Positions 8,325-18,982 are shown, counted from the stretch's first letter. The stretch is DNA of 64,000 nt from an uncultured Methanobrevibacter sp. (GCF_902801725.1 NZ_CADCJB010000001.1:16558-80557), one strand, 5' to 3'. The notes: a model not told the origin generated them from the sequence alone. Translations and numbers: made by a program.

Positions 8325-8727
8325 TTTTTGGTGTATTTTTTTAAGAAAAATTGCATTCGAGAGTATTGGCAGAAATTATTTGATTTAGAACATTGTTCAT
8401 TTTTCTCCTTTTAATTATTTTCCACAGCATTTTATTAAGTTAGTGAAATGAATTTTATTTCACTAATAAAGATATGTAAAAAATAACAATCACTTAAAAA
8501 AAATCTCAATTCCCCTTATTCTATTGAAGTTAAGAAATATATTTTTGTTCTATAATGAAAAAATGATTATAAATTTTATATATTAATATCCATATATTTT
8601 TATTATATCAGCCTTATTGGTTGATTGTGGAAAAATGTCTTTTACGAATGAAAATTTAGCACATGTTGTAAGTGCAACTTTGATTTTAACTGGTAAAGTC
8701 TTAGTAAAATAAAAATAGGGTGTAAAT
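8325..8727. other. AT-rich intergenic region with a hairpin, upstream of the adhesin remnant
   Basis: Roughly 400 bases with no convincing gene. It holds a perfect inverted repeat at 8440-8466 (TTAGTGAAAT, 7-base loop, ATTTCACTAA) and TATA-like stretches near 8570-8605 that could drive the adhesin gene. A 25-codon open frame occurs at 8635-8712, just before the adhesin ribosome-binding site GGGTGT. Nothing else is recognisable. Confidence 0.5.
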
Positions 8728-11576
8728 TTGAAGAAAAAATTTTTAATACTCATTAGCTATTTTGCTAGTATTAAGCATAAATGTTGCAAGTGCTGGGGAT
8801 AATACAACAAAAGAAGTAATTTCTTTAAGTGAAGAGAATACATTAGGGGATCCGGCAACGATTGGAACATTTGATGAGCTTCAAAAATATATCGACAAAT
8901 CAACTACTGGCCAAATTAGTTTAAATAGAAGTTATGCTTATGATAGTACAGATAGTGCATATATAACAGGTATAAATATCACTAAAGCCATAGAAATTGA
9001 GGGTAATGGATATACCATTGATGGTAATCATACTGCAAGGATTTTCAATGTCACTGCCGGCGATGTCGTTTTAAAAAATATTAATTTTGTCAATGCTAAT
9101 GCAACTCTAAACTCTGGTGGTGCCATTTACAACAGCGCGAATAATTTGAAGATAATTAATTGTACTTTCAATTCAAATCATGCAAAAGATGGTGGTGCAA
9201 TATACACTTTAGGCAATATAACAATAGAAGATTCTACTTTTAAGTCAAATGATGCTTATAATGAGACTAAAGGTAGTAATCATCATGCTGGAGCAATTTA
9301 TATTAAAGGCAAACAATCCTCTATAAAAAATTCTATTTTTGATTCTAATTATGCGAACGTTCATGGAGCAATTTATTTTGAAGGAATCAATCTGACCTTG
9401 AATAATTGTTCGTTTAAGTTAAACCGAGCCGGAGGTAGTGGTGCATTAGGAACAAAAGGAAAATATTTACAGGTAAATAACTGTACATTTGAATCCAACA
9501 ACGGCACAACTGGTTTTGGTGGAGCTATAAATTCTGAAAGAACAAAACTCAACATATCCAACAGTACTTTTAGAGAAAATTCTATTGGAAGTCTATCTGG
9601 GGGTGCATTATTTTTCGATGAAAGTGATGTGGTTATTTTTAATTCCACTTTCGAACTTAATGATGGAGGACATGGTGGCGGAGCCATTTTTGCCCAAAAT
9701 TATAATAATATAAAAATTATTGGTTCCAGATTTAAATCAAATTGTGGTGCTTGGTTTGGTGGTGCAATTAATTTAAACTATGAACAACAACAAGAACCCT
9801 TTGAGGGTATATTAAATATCTCTGATTCCATTTTCGAATCCAATTATATGGATTTAGATTTAGGCGTGAATGGTGGAGCAATCGCTGCTGGTGGAACTAA
9901 TGCACATTTATTCATATATAACACTACATTCAAGTCTAACCAGGCTAAATCGTTGGGTGGAGCTATAGATTCTACCATACCTACAAATATTTCCAATTGT
10001 AGATTTGAAAATAATACTGCTAATTGGGGTGGAGCAATAAGTTACGATTATAATGATATAAATATCTATGCTTCTAATTTCACATCAAATCAGGCTATTA
10101 CCATGGATTTACAAGGATTCACATCTGTAGGTAATGGTGGTGCAATTTATGTAGTTGGAACATCTGCCACTATTTCAAATTGTACTTTTAAATCCAATAA
10201 TGCTACTTCAAGCGGTGGTGCAATTTTTTCAAGAGGAAATAATGCAGTTATTTTCAATACCACTTATGAATTAAATTCTGCAGGTGAAGAAGGTGGAGCA
10301 ATTTATTCAGTAGGAAATAATGCAGTTATTTTCAATACCACTTATGAATTAAATTCTGCCGTTGCAAAAGGTGGTGCAATATATTCCGAGGGAAAAAATG
10401 CAACCATCGATTTAGCTTATTTCAATGCCAATAATGCAACCCAAGGTTCTGCTATAGTAACTCTCGGAATAATCAATGTAAATGAAAACATCACAGGACT
10501 TGAATTGGCAACAGGTGTTTATACAGTTAATTTAATTACAATTGTAGATGCTAACCATACTACTGCTATAAATAGAATGTCCACCATAACTGTTAAAAAG
10601 GCAGATTCTTCTGTTAGTGTTGATTCTGTTAAAGCTGTTTATGGTGAAGAGATTGTTATTCCTATTTCTTGTGAAAATGCAACAGACATTGATTACATTA
10701 TCATTAATGGTGATGGCATTGTAGTTGCTGAAGGTACTGTTGAGCCTGGAAAAGACATTAATGTTTATGAGTTGCCTGTTGGTGATTATAGTTAAGGTTA
10801 CTACTGTCACTGATAATAATCATTCCTCAGTTTCCGCTGAAGCTAATTTAACAATCAATAAAGCCATTCCAATCATCACAATTCAAGTTGTCGATATTAT
10901 GTATGGTGAAGTTGAAGTGTTAAATATTACATCCACTGCTCCGGGAACTGTCAATGTCACAGTGAATGGCATGACTAACACTTTAGAGTTAAACAGTGTA
11001 TCCAATGGCTTATTGTCTTACTCAATATTGTATCTTTTAAAAGAAGATCAAAAAGCAACTTGGAACATATATAACTTACCTGTTGGTGAATACCCAGCAT
11101 TTGCCATATACAATGCTAATGAAAACTATGAAAATGTAAACACATCAGACGTCTTTAATGTAAATCCAATCAAGCCGTCAATAAATATCAAAGTAAATGA
11201 TATTAATGTAGGAGATACACTTGAAATAGAAGTATCTCTTCCAGATGATGCAACAGGCATTATTACTGTTGAAATCGACGGTAAAAATTATACTGCTCCA
11301 GTTAAATATGGAAAAGCAATTATTCATATTCCGGGTTTAACTGCAGGAAATAAGGTTGCAAAGATATATTACTCTGGTGACGACCAATACTCACCAATTG
11401 AAGATTCAGTTAAATTTAAAGTAAATAAAATTTTACCAACTTTAAATATTGATTCTAAAGATATAGCTGTAGGTAAAGACGGTAAAATTGTAATAACTCT
11501 TCCTACAGATGCAACTGGAACTGTAACTATTGAAGTTGATGGTAAAACCTATACTCTCTTTTTATTTTTTAATTGA
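8728..11576 (+). pseudogene. Adhesin-like beta-helix surface protein, frameshifted and truncated
   Basis: Remnant of a large secreted Methanobrevibacter adhesin-like protein. A TTG start at 8728 after GGGTGT opens a signal peptide (MKKKFLILIS). The hydrophobic core then continues in another frame from about 8762; removing one T from the TTTT at 8760-8763 joins them. The main frame to 10795 has many beta-helix repeats (GGAIY, FxSNxA, NCTF). A second frameshift near 10790 moves the protein to a third frame, with Ig-like repeats (TGTVTIEVDGK) ending at 11576 in a T-rich tail. No membrane or wall-anchoring domain remains. Sequencing error or programmed switching cannot be excluded, but the lost end favours decay. 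Confidence 0.8.
10235..10359 (+). repeat. 47-base direct repeat with 78-base period within the adhesin remnant
   Basis: Copies at 10235-10281 and 10313-10359 are identical and encode GNNAVIFNTTYELNSA twice, one 26-residue beta-helix turn apart. The identity at DNA level points to a recent tandem duplication. Confidence 0.85.
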
Positions 11577-11599
11577 ATTTATTGTTAAAATTTCAATAT

Positions 11600-11974
11600 T
11601 TAAAATTCCAAAGATACACTATCCCCATCTTTGAGATCAAGTTCATCTCTAAGTTTACTTTCTGCAATAAATTCCAAATAATTTTCATCATGAGTTGTCT
11701 TAGCAGGAAATACAATCGCTCCATGAATTTTATCATTCAATAAAGCTTCAATATATTTAACAGCACCAAAACCCTCATCAGGCTTTATCAGATTTTGACA
11801 ATTGTTTTTAGTTTCGCTGATTTCATCCAAATATTCATCACCGACAATAACGTTTAAGGTTCCAGGATAGGGAACAAATCCCAAATTTTTTTTAAATTCC
11901 ATTTTGTAAAAATCCTGTGATAAAAAATAAGCCGCCTTTCCCAAACCGGTTGTAACTTCACCATCAATTTTCAT
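11600..11974 (-). CDS. ribK: CTP-dependent riboflavin kinase
   Basis: Archaeal riboflavin kinase (DUF120 family), which makes FMN from riboflavin with CTP. The 124-residue chain shows the family features: KIDGEVTTGLGKAAYFLSQ at the N-terminus, GFVPYPGTLNV, then the C-terminal GAIVFPAKTTHDENYLEFIA and LRDELDLKDGDSVSLEF. The start at 11974 is chosen because GAGGTTATTTC precedes it; the extra upstream residues in the longer frame are hydrophobic and unrelated to the family. It points toward the adhesin remnant. With ribB and ribH it is one of three riboflavin genes in the window; no riboswitch is seen in front of it. Confidence 0.9.
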   Translation of the reverse strand: MKIDGEVTTGLGKAAYFLSQDFYKMEFKKNLGFVPYPGTLNVIVGDEYLDEISETKNNCQNLIKPDEGFGAVKYIEALLNDKIHGAIVFPAKTTHDENYLEFIAESKLRDELDLKDGDSVSLEF

Positions 11975-12195
11975 GAAATAACCTCTAATAAAATTAAATA
12001 CAAATAACATTAATGTAAAAATTTTAAACATGATTTTAATTTAATCACATTGTCAAATATTATCTTAAAACTTTATTTTAGAAATATACATCAATACTAT
12101 AAATTAATTAATTTTTTATTAATAAAGATTTTTAAGAAATTTATATAATAATAAAAAAATAAAAGTAATACCATAGAATTTACAGGGTAATAGAA

Positions 12196-13839
12196 ATGGA
12201 AATAAAAACTATCTCAACAGATGTGCTAATAATTGGATCTGGTGGGGCTGGTTCTAGAGCAGCAATAGAAGTTGATAATGCTGGTTTAAAACCCCTCATA
12301 GTTTCAAAAGGTCTTTCATTCAGATCTGGTTGTACTGGAATGGCAGAAGGTGGATACAATGCTGTTTTTAAAACAGTTGACAAAGAGGATTCAATAGAAG
12401 CCCATAGGATGGATACATTAAAAGGTGGAAGTTACCTCAACGATGAGAAACTTGTTGAAATATTAGTCAATGAATCCCCAAAAAGATTAATAGACTTAGA
12501 AAATTATGGAGCTCTATTTGACCGCCAGGAATCTGGTGAAATTGACCAAAGACCATTTGGAGGACAATCTTTTAGAAGAACATGTTATCAAGGTGATAGA
12601 ACAGGTGCAGAATTATTAAATGCACTTAAAGAAGAAATCATTAAACGAGATATAGAATGTATTGAGGAAGTAATGATAACATCTCTTGTATGTGAAGGCA
12701 CCCAGGTAATAGGTGCCTGTGGATTGAATCTGAAAGATTCAAGTTTAATATATTTCCAGGCAAAATCAACAATATTGGCCAGCGGAGGAGCTGGTCAATT
12801 ATACCCTGTAACCTCAAACACATTCCAAAAAAATGGAGACGGCTATGCAATAGCTTACAGAGCCGGTGCCAACTTAGTAGATATGGAACAAGTTCAGTTC
12901 CACCCAACCGGAATGGTAAAACCGGAATCCAAAAAAGGAGTTCTTGTAACAGAAGCCGTTAGGGCTGAAGGAGGAAAACTTCTCAATAAGGATGGAGAAA
13001 GATTCATGTCCAAATATTCTCCCGAAAAGATGGAATTGGCTACCCGTGATGTTGTTGCCCGTTCAATATATCAGGAAATCATAGAAGGACGAGGAACAGA
13101 AAATGGAGGAGTATACTTGGATATTTCACACCTGCCTGATGAGGTCATTGATGAAAAACTCGAAACAATGGTACTTCAATTTGAAAATGTAGGTGTAGAC
13201 ATTAAACACGAACCGATAGAAGTAGCTCCTACAGCACATCACTTTATGGGTGGTTTAAAAATTGATACAGATGGGTCAACTTCCCTTAAAAACCTATTCG
13301 GTGCCGGTGAGGTTTGCGGAGGGGTTCATGGAGCAAACCGTTTAGGCGGTAATGCCCTTGCAGATACACAAGTGTTTGGAAAAATAGCTGGTGAAAACGC
13401 ATCTAAAGCCGCTAAGGAAATCGAACTCAAAACAAACGAAGAAATGGCTGAAGATGAAGCTTCAAGAATTGAAGGACTTATTAAAAAAGGTTCAGTCAAA
13501 CCACTGGAATTCAAAAATAGAATCAAAAATTTAATGTGGGAAAAGGTAGCTATCGTAAGAGACGAAAAAACTTTAAACGATGCTCTAAAAGAACTTCAGG
13601 AAATGCAAACTGAGTTAAAAGATTTGGATGTGCCCGACAAAAAGCAATACAACAATGAACTTGTAACCGCTCTTGAAGTGATAAACATGGTTGAAATCTG
13701 TATATTAACAGTAAAATCAGCAATATTACGTAGAGAAAGCAGAGGAGCTCACTTCAGATCAGACTTCCCCGAAACTCAAGATTCATGGAAAAAGAGTATT
13801 GTAATAAATAAAAATAAAATAGAATTTGAAGCTAGATAG
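12196..13839 (+). CDS. tfrA: Thiol:fumarate reductase subunit A (succinate dehydrogenase/fumarate reductase flavoprotein)
   Basis: Cytosolic FAD subunit that reduces fumarate to succinate while oxidising CoM-SH and CoB-SH to the heterodisulfide; in hydrogenotrophic methanogens it supplies the incomplete reductive TCA branch. Visible parts are the dinucleotide fold GSGGAGS (14-20), RSGCTGMAEGGYN, the substrate loop QFHPTGM, RAEGG, TRDVVARSI, TAHHFMGG, and GANRLGGNALADT of the flavoprotein family. Its 547 residues match TfrA. The partner tfrB (iron-sulfur subunit) is not in this window. The stop overlaps the convergent deaminase stop by 8 bases. The start codon follows GGGTAATAGAA. Confidence 0.9.
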   Translation: MEIKTISTDVLIIGSGGAGSRAAIEVDNAGLKPLIVSKGLSFRSGCTGMAEGGYNAVFKTVDKEDSIEAHRMDTLKGGSYLNDEKLVEILVNESPKRLIDLENYGALFDRQESGEIDQRPFGGQSFRRTCYQGDRTGAELLNALKEEIIKRDIECIEEVMITSLVCEGTQVIGACGLNLKDSSLIYFQAKSTILASGGAGQLYPVTSNTFQKNGDGYAIAYRAGANLVDMEQVQFHPTGMVKPESKKGVLVTEAVRAEGGKLLNKDGERFMSKYSPEKMELATRDVVARSIYQEIIEGRGTENGGVYLDISHLPDEVIDEKLETMVLQFENVGVDIKHEPIEVAPTAHHFMGGLKIDTDGSTSLKNLFGAGEVCGGVHGANRLGGNALADTQVFGKIAGENASKAAKEIELKTNEEMAEDEASRIEGLIKKGSVKPLEFKNRIKNLMWEKVAIVRDEKTLNDALKELQEMQTELKDLDVPDKKQYNNELVTALEVINMVEICILTVKSAILRRESRGAHFRSDFPETQDSWKKSIVINKNKIEFEAR

Positions 13840-15151
13840 AAGCTTCTTTTAATTCTTTTAATTCTTCAATAGCTTTTCTAGCTTTGTCATAAATTTCCTG
13901 TTCATCCAAAACAACTAATTTTTTATTTTCCATTAGTATTTTACCGTCGCAGATAGTGGTGTCAACATTTGAACCGTTTGCTGAGTAAATAATATTGGAA
14001 CTTAAATTTGAACTGTTCGGAACCATATTTGCAGAATTGGTATCAATTAAAATAATATCAGCTTTTTTACCAACTTCAATAGAACCTATTTCATCATCAA
14101 GACCTAAAGCTTCAGCACCTTTAACGGTACCCATTGCAATAGCTTCATCGGATGATAAAACCTTAGGATCAAGAGTTGAAACTTTTTGAAGTAAACTTGC
14201 TGTCTTAAGCTCTTCAATTAAATCTAAATTATTATTTGAAGAAGCACCGTCAGTTCCAATGCTTACACAGATATCACTTTCAATCAATTTGGATACTGGA
14301 GAAACACCTGAAGCCAATTTCATGTTACTGCATGGATTATGTGAAACTTTAACATTGTTTTTCTTAATAATTTCAATTTCTTCATCACTTAACCATACAC
14401 AGTGTGCAGCAACGACATCAGGACCTAAAAATCCAATTTTGTCCAAGTATTCGAAAGGCCTTAGTCCCTTTTCATCCAATGAATCATTGATTTCCTTTTC
14501 GGTTTCAGAAACGTGAATGTGAATACCCATATTATATTTATCAGCCAATTCACGAACTTTGATTAGCAATTCCTCAGATGCAGTATAAGGGGAATGAGGT
14601 CCGAAAAATACTTTAATTCTTCCATTTGCCATCCCATTGCAATTTTCAAACAATGAAAGGTTTTCCTTAAATTCATTTTCCCTTTTTTCAGCATCACCAA
14701 AATCAATCATCCCATATGATAAGACTGCTCTGATTCCAGCTTCATCAACTGCACGGGCAACATCTTCCATGTAGAAATACATGTCACTGAAAGTTGTTGT
14801 ACCTGATTTAATCAATTCGACAGCACCCAATAATGCTCCGATATAACAGTATTCTCCATTGAGATTAGCTTCCATCGGCCATATGTGATCATTCAACCAA
14901 CTGTCTAAACTCAAATCATCAGCCAATCCTCTGAATAAAGCCATTGATAAGTGAGTATGAGTATTAATAAATCCAGGGAGCAATATTTTTCCGCTAGCAT
15001 CGATTACTTTATCTACATTGGCTTCATCAATTTCATCTGAAATTTCTGAAATAATATCATTTTTTATTAAAAGAGATTGTTCTTTGTTTTCAAAATTATC
15101 ATTCGGATTTAAAATTAATGCATTTTTAATTAAAATAGTATTATCTTCCAT
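13832..15151 (-). CDS. dadD: 5'-deoxyadenosine/S-adenosylhomocysteine deaminase-type amidohydrolase
   Basis: Metal-dependent amidohydrolase of the MtaD/SAH deaminase family. In methanogens a close relative deaminates 5'-deoxyadenosine, the by-product of radical SAM enzymes, and also SAH and methylthioadenosine. Metal ligands are visible: His65 and His67 (NTHTHLSM), His213 (IHIHVSE), His250 (AAHCVWLS) and Asp301 (GTDGASSNN). The ATG at 15151 follows GGTGTTATT; a TTG at 15163 in the same frame has no ribosome-binding site. The protein is 439 residues. Substrate preference is from family knowledge. Confidence 0.85.
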   Translation of the reverse strand: MEDNTILIKNALILNPNDNFENKEQSLLIKNDIISEISDEIDEANVDKVIDASGKILLPGFINTHTHLSMALFRGLADDLSLDSWLNDHIWPMEANLNGEYCYIGALLGAVELIKSGTTTFSDMYFYMEDVARAVDEAGIRAVLSYGMIDFGDAEKRENEFKENLSLFENCNGMANGRIKVFFGPHSPYTASEELLIKVRELADKYNMGIHIHVSETEKEINDSLDEKGLRPFEYLDKIGFLGPDVVAAHCVWLSDEEIEIIKKNNVKVSHNPCSNMKLASGVSPVSKLIESDICVSIGTDGASSNNNLDLIEELKTASLLQKVSTLDPKVLSSDEAIAMGTVKGAEALGLDDEIGSIEVGKKADIILIDTNSANMVPNSSNLSSNIIYSANGSNVDTTICDGKILMENKKLVVLDEQEIYDKARKAIEELKELKEASI

Positions 15152-15191
15152 AATAACACCCAAAAAAATAAAAAAAGTGATAAAAACTTAT

Positions 15192-15398
15192 TTATAAGTT
15201 TTTAATAGCTAATTTAATATCATCAGCTTTAATAGTTTTACGTTTTGCGATTTTAGCAACTTGAGCAGCTTCTTTAGCAACATCACGAGCAACTTCTTCT
15301 ACGTAAGCAGCTAATTCAGCTTTTGCATCTTCGCTTACTCTTTCAGCACCAGCTTCTTTGATGATTCTAGCGATAGGAGCTTTTGGTATTTCAGACAT
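15192..15398 (-). CDS. Archaeal histone
   Basis: Small histone-fold protein of 68 residues, the archaeal HMf/HMt type: three helices with no tails. It opens with MSEIPKAPIARIIKEAGAE, shows RVSEDAKAELAAYVEEVA in helix 2, and ends with AKRKTIKADDIKLAIKNL. It dimerises and wraps DNA into extended nucleosome-like filaments. The ATG at 15398 follows GAGGTG at ideal spacing; the in-frame GTG at 15407 lies inside that site. The gene stands alone behind a strong-looking promoter region with a 14-base inverted repeat, and is probably highly expressed. Confidence 0.96.
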   Translation of the reverse strand: MSEIPKAPIARIIKEAGAERVSEDAKAELAAYVEEVARDVAKEAAQVAKIAKRKTIKADDIKLAIKNL

Positions 15399-15424
15399 AA
15401 TTTTCACCTCGTAAAATTTATTAA

Positions 15425-15456
15425 AACTTAAGACTAAAGAGATTTAATCTTAAGTT
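15425..15456. promoter_or_regulatory. 14-base inverted repeat in the histone promoter/leader
   Basis: Arms 15425-15438 (AACTTAAGACTAAA) and 15443-15456 (TTTAATCTTAAGTT) are complementary except for one pair, with a GAGA loop. A TATA-like ATTATAATG on the minus strand at about 15465-15473 would place the histone transcription start at this palindrome. It could be an operator or an RNA hairpin. Confidence 0.55.
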
Positions 15457-15640
15457 AAATATACATTATAATACGACTTAATATTTAAATATTTTGCTTA
15501 AATTAGTGATTATTATTAAAAATAAGAACAAATATTTAATATAAATAAGATTTATAATGATTAATAATACTAATTGATAAAAAAAAGTATTAAATAAAAG
15601 GATTAAAAAATATAATCATAAAAAAACTGGAAAGATTGAA

Positions 15641-16501
15641 ATGAAAATAAAAATTGCTGTTCCATCAAAAGGAAGAATAAGTGAACCTTCAATTAATATC
15701 TTAGAAAAAGCAGGATTAGGATTAAAAGATAAAGAAAGCAGAAAATTAATCTCTAAAACTTATAACAAAGATATTGATGTTTTATTCGCAAGAGCATCAG
15801 ACATTCCTGAATTTGTTCAAGATGGAATAGCAGATATCGGAATTACAGGTATAGATTTAATAAAAGAGAGCGAATCGGATGTCACCGAACTGCTTGATTT
15901 AAAATTTGGAAAAACAAGTTTGGTCCTGGCTGCTCCTGAAGACTCAAACATTAAATCCATAAATGACATTACACCTGAAATGACATTAGCTACCGAATTT
16001 CCAACATTAACAAGAAAATACTTAGAAAAAAATAATTTAAATTTAAAAATTGTTAAATTAAGCGGATCTACAGAAGCAGCTCCATTTATAGGCGTCGCTG
16101 ATTTGATAACTGATTTGACAAGCACAGGAACAACCTTGAAAATGAATCATTTGAAAATAGTTGATACACTACTTAAAAGTTCAATCGTTCTTATAGCAAA
16201 CAAGCAAAGCGCTGAAAACAAAAAAGATCTGATTGATTCAGTAAGCACAAGCATCAAGGGAGTACTAGACGCTTCTCGTAAAAAATTGTTAATGATGAAC
16301 GTGAAAACAAAGGATTTGAACTGTGTAAAGGAAGTTATGCCATCAATGGGCGGTCTTACAATATCAGATGTATTGTCTGAAGAGGAAACCGTAGCAGCAC
16401 AGGCAGTTATTGATGAAGATGAAGTTTTCGATTTAGTAAACAAGTTAAGAAATGCCGGAGCAAAGGATATACTCGTTGTACCTATTGAAAGAATAATTTA
16501 A
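15641..16501 (+). CDS. hisG: ATP phosphoribosyltransferase (long form)
   Basis: First enzyme of histidine synthesis, joining ATP and PRPP. The 286-residue length and a C-terminal ~75-residue regulatory domain (from about residue 213; ends [14 protein letters not shown]) mark the hexameric long form inhibited by histidine. The catalytic part shows [23 protein letters not shown] and the PRPP loop [14 protein letters not shown]. The ATG follows GGAAAGATTGAA. pyrB starts 4-13 bases after the stop, so histidine and pyrimidine genes share a transcript here; no other his gene is nearby. Confidence 0.95.
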   Translation: MKIKIAVPSKGRISEPSINILEKAGLGLKDKESRKLISKTYNKDIDVLFARASDIPEFVQDGIADIGITGIDLIKESESDVTELLDLKFGKTSLVLAAPEDSNIKSINDITPEMTLATEFPTLTRKYLEKNNLNLKIVKLSGSTEAAPFIGVADLITDLTSTGTTLKMNHLKIVDTLLKSSIVLIANKQSAENKKDLIDSVSTSIKGVLDASRKKLLMMNVKTKDLNCVKEVMPSMGGLTISDVLSEEETVAAQAVIDEDEVFDLVNKLRNAGAKDILVVPIERII

Positions 16502-16505
16502 AGGG

Positions 16506-17441
16506 TTGATTAAAATTTTCAAACTAAAAAATATTATTTCCATAAAAGATTTTGAAAGGAAAGACATTGACTACCTTCTTGATGAAGCTGAAAAGTTAGA
16601 AGATGTTGCCAAGTCAAAAGAGATTTCAGAAGAACTTAAAGGAAAACTTTTAGGTTTAATGTTTTTTGAACCATCCACAAGAACAAGACTATCTTTTGAA
16701 ACAGCAATGAAACGTTTAGGTGGAAAATGTATTGGTTTTGATAGTAGCGGATCCAGTTCAGTGTCAAAAGGTGAAAGCATTGCAGATACAGCAAAAATGT
16801 TTGAGGGTTACACTGATGCAATGGTAATCAGGCACGAACTTGAAGGGGTTTCAAAATTCATTTCAGACATTGTTGACGTTCCTGTTATTAATGCAGGAGA
16901 CGGTGCCGGACAACACCCAACACAAACATTGCTGGATTTATATACAATAAGAAAGGAAATAGGTGAAATCGACAATTTAAAAATAGCCTTAATAGGGGAT
17001 TTGAAGTTTGGCCGTACAGTACATTCCCTGGCAAATGCATTATGCCTGTACAATAACGTTAAAATTTATCTTGTATCACCAAATAAACTCAAAATGCCTC
17101 AAGAAGTTCTTCATGACCTGCATAAGACCGACATTGTATATGAAGAAGTTGAAAACATTGAAAGCATAATTGATGATGTTGATGTTTTGTATGTAACAAG
17201 AATTCAAAAAGAGCGCTTCGGAGATATTAACGACTATATGAAAATAAAAGGAGCTTATATAATAAACAAAAAAATGTTGGAAGGTAAAGATGTCATCGTA
17301 ATGCATCCCCTACCAAGAATTGATGAAATCAACGGTGATGTTGACGATACAAAATACAATAAATACTTCATTCAAGCTTTCAATGCCGTTCCAGTAAGAA
17401 TGGCAATATTGAAAACATTAATAGAAAACAACCCTAAATAG
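16506..17441 (+). CDS. pyrB: Aspartate carbamoyltransferase catalytic subunit
   Basis: Catalyses carbamoyl phosphate plus aspartate to carbamoylaspartate, the committed step of UMP synthesis. Carbamoyl-phosphate motif [13 protein letters not shown] (54-66 from the TTG), [14 protein letters not shown], and aspartate-side HPLPRIDE are all present; ~310 residues is normal. The start is uncertain. The TTG at 16506 gives [16 protein letters not shown] but has no usable ribosome-binding site. An ATT at 16515 sits after GGTTGAT and would give [13 protein letters not shown], closer to the family. The regulatory subunit pyrI is not seen here. The stop overlaps the convergent orc1 stop by 8 bases. Confidence 0.94.
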   Translation: MIKIFKLKNIISIKDFERKDIDYLLDEAEKLEDVAKSKEISEELKGKLLGLMFFEPSTRTRLSFETAMKRLGGKCIGFDSSGSSSVSKGESIADTAKMFEGYTDAMVIRHELEGVSKFISDIVDVPVINAGDGAGQHPTQTLLDLYTIRKEIGEIDNLKIALIGDLKFGRTVHSLANALCLYNNVKIYLVSPNKLKMPQEVLHDLHKTDIVYEEVENIESIIDDVDVLYVTRIQKERFGDINDYMKIKGAYIINKKMLEGKDVIVMHPLPRIDEINGDVDDTKYNKYFIQAFNAVPVRMAILKTLIENNPK

Positions 17442-18597
17442 AGAAGAGGGTTGTTTCAAGTAAATCTTCATCGCATTGCAACTTGATAATGTTGGTTCTT
17501 CCTTTTCCACGACCTCTTGAAATTGTATTTGTAGAAATAATACCCAACAATTCAAGTTCATTAATGAAATCGAAAATTCTTCTATAGGTAACTGCATCCT
17601 TCTTGGACAGTTCCTTATATTCATCATATAACTTTCCGGAACTGATTTCCTCACCATTCTTGGTCAAGTTTAAGATTGCTTCCAAAAGCCTTTGTTGCTG
17701 TAAAGGCAAAGTTTGAATAATTTCAGTAACCTTATTATGTTCAATTCTATCTTTTGCCATCTTGACATGTTCGCTTGTAACCTTAACTGAATCTTCATCA
17801 AATGCCAATTCACCAGCATTCTTAAGCAGGTCCAAAGCGTATCTTGCATCACCTTCTTCCTTGGCTGCCATAGCTGAACATAAAGGAATTACATCATCTT
17901 CCAAAACATCATCGTTAAATGCCAATAGAGCCCTTTCTGTTAGTATATCACTCAATTGATCTGCTCCATAAGGAGGAAATACAATTTCCTTATCATTCAG
18001 ACTACTTGTAACCCTGGATTTAATTAAGTTTTTGAAATCCAAATAATTACTGATTGACAAAACGGAAACATTGTCTGTTCTTGTTAATGTATAAAGAATC
18101 CCATCTCCATCTTTGTCAAGCAAAATGTCTATTTCATCCAGAATAACAATCAAAATCAATTTTTTTCCAAAAGCATTTGTTTTGAAGATATCTCTAAATG
18201 TATTTACAATTTCTCCTTTTGTCCAACCTCTGTTAGGAACATCCCTTCCTAATTTCTGACATAATTGGGCTATAACTTGATATTCTGTTGTATAATCAGT
18301 ACATCTTATGTATTCCACTTTAACAAAAACATTTTTATTGTTGGCTGCATCAATCAATTGTTCACGAGCAAATTTAGATGCTGCTGTTTTTCCTGTTCCT
18401 GTCTTACCGTATAATGTTACATTAGATGGGGTTACTTCGTTTAATGCATCAACCCAATATTTCGCGATTTGTCTAATTTGTTCTTCCCTGTGAACTAACT
18501 TATCAGGTAAAAATCTATGATCCAAAGGTTTTTTATCTTTAAAGATGATTTTGCTTGATGAGTCAGTATGTTCTATTTCATCGAAAATGTTTGACAT
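17434..18597 (-). CDS. cdc6: Orc1/Cdc6 replication initiator
   Basis: Origin-binding AAA+ ATPase that recognises ORB repeats and loads the MCM helicase. Walker A GKTGTGKT at 64-71, Walker [10 protein letters not shown] near 148-156, sensor-1 [10 protein letters not shown] with the Asn, then the lid, and a C-terminal winged helix (about 300-387) with [10 protein letters not shown] and [17 protein letters not shown]. The 387-residue length is typical. The ATG follows GGTGTTAAC. It is transcribed away from the repeat-rich region at 18600-19231, the usual arrangement of an archaeal initiator beside its origin. Confidence 0.96.
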   Translation of the reverse strand: MSNIFDEIEHTDSSSKIIFKDKKPLDHRFLPDKLVHREEQIRQIAKYWVDALNEVTPSNVTLYGKTGTGKTAASKFAREQLIDAANNKNVFVKVEYIRCTDYTTEYQVIAQLCQKLGRDVPNRGWTKGEIVNTFRDIFKTNAFGKKLILIVILDEIDILLDKDGDGILYTLTRTDNVSVLSISNYLDFKNLIKSRVTSSLNDKEIVFPPYGADQLSDILTERALLAFNDDVLEDDVIPLCSAMAAKEEGDARYALDLLKNAGELAFDEDSVKVTSEHVKMAKDRIEHNKVTEIIQTLPLQQQRLLEAILNLTKNGEEISSGKLYDEYKELSKKDAVTYRRIFDFINELELLGIISTNTISRGRGKGRTNIIKLQCDEDLLETTLFSI

Positions 18598-18887
18598 GTT
18601 AACACCAGTAAATTGATAATATAAATTAAAGTAAAAATTAGAAAAAAACTGTAAGTATAATTTCTAGTGATAATATATTGCAAGTCTAATAAATAAAGTT
18701 TTTTATTACAATAGTGATAAAAAAATTATAATCGGATAAATATATTTTCTTTAAATCAAATATATTAATCTTAAAACTTATGATTTTACAATTAAAAAAA
18801 TAAATCAATTTAATTTCATAAAATAATGATTTATATCCAATTAAAATTAAAACATGAAATAGTAAAATTTCAATTATAAAAATAACT

Positions 18888-18902
18888 ATTTCAAGTGTAA
18901 AA
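18888..18902 (+). repeat. ORB repeat 1 (mini-ORB)
   Basis: ATTTCAAGTGTAAAA at the edge of the AT-rich element. It has the core but no GAGAG flank, so it is probably a weaker Orc1 site. Confidence 0.7.
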
Positions 18903-18982
18903 ATTCACTCATCTGATAAAAATCCATAACCATATTTAACTTTAAGGAAAATTTTTCAAAGAAAAATTAGTAGTGTCAGAGT

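Noticed and set aside
8440..8466. Hairpin TTAGTGAAAT/ATTTCACTAA as a tRNA or small RNA gene
   Set aside because: It is a simple AT-rich stem of 10 pairs with no further conserved structure; recorded only as part of the intergenic region.
11975..12031. N-terminal extension of ribK
   Set aside because: The hydrophobic residues do not belong to the family, and a proper ribosome-binding site precedes 11974.
12901..13000. Opposite-strand open frames across tfrA, gatA and other well-defined genes
   Set aside because: They lack ribosome-binding sites, resemble no known family, and are explained by codon bias of the real gene on the other strand.
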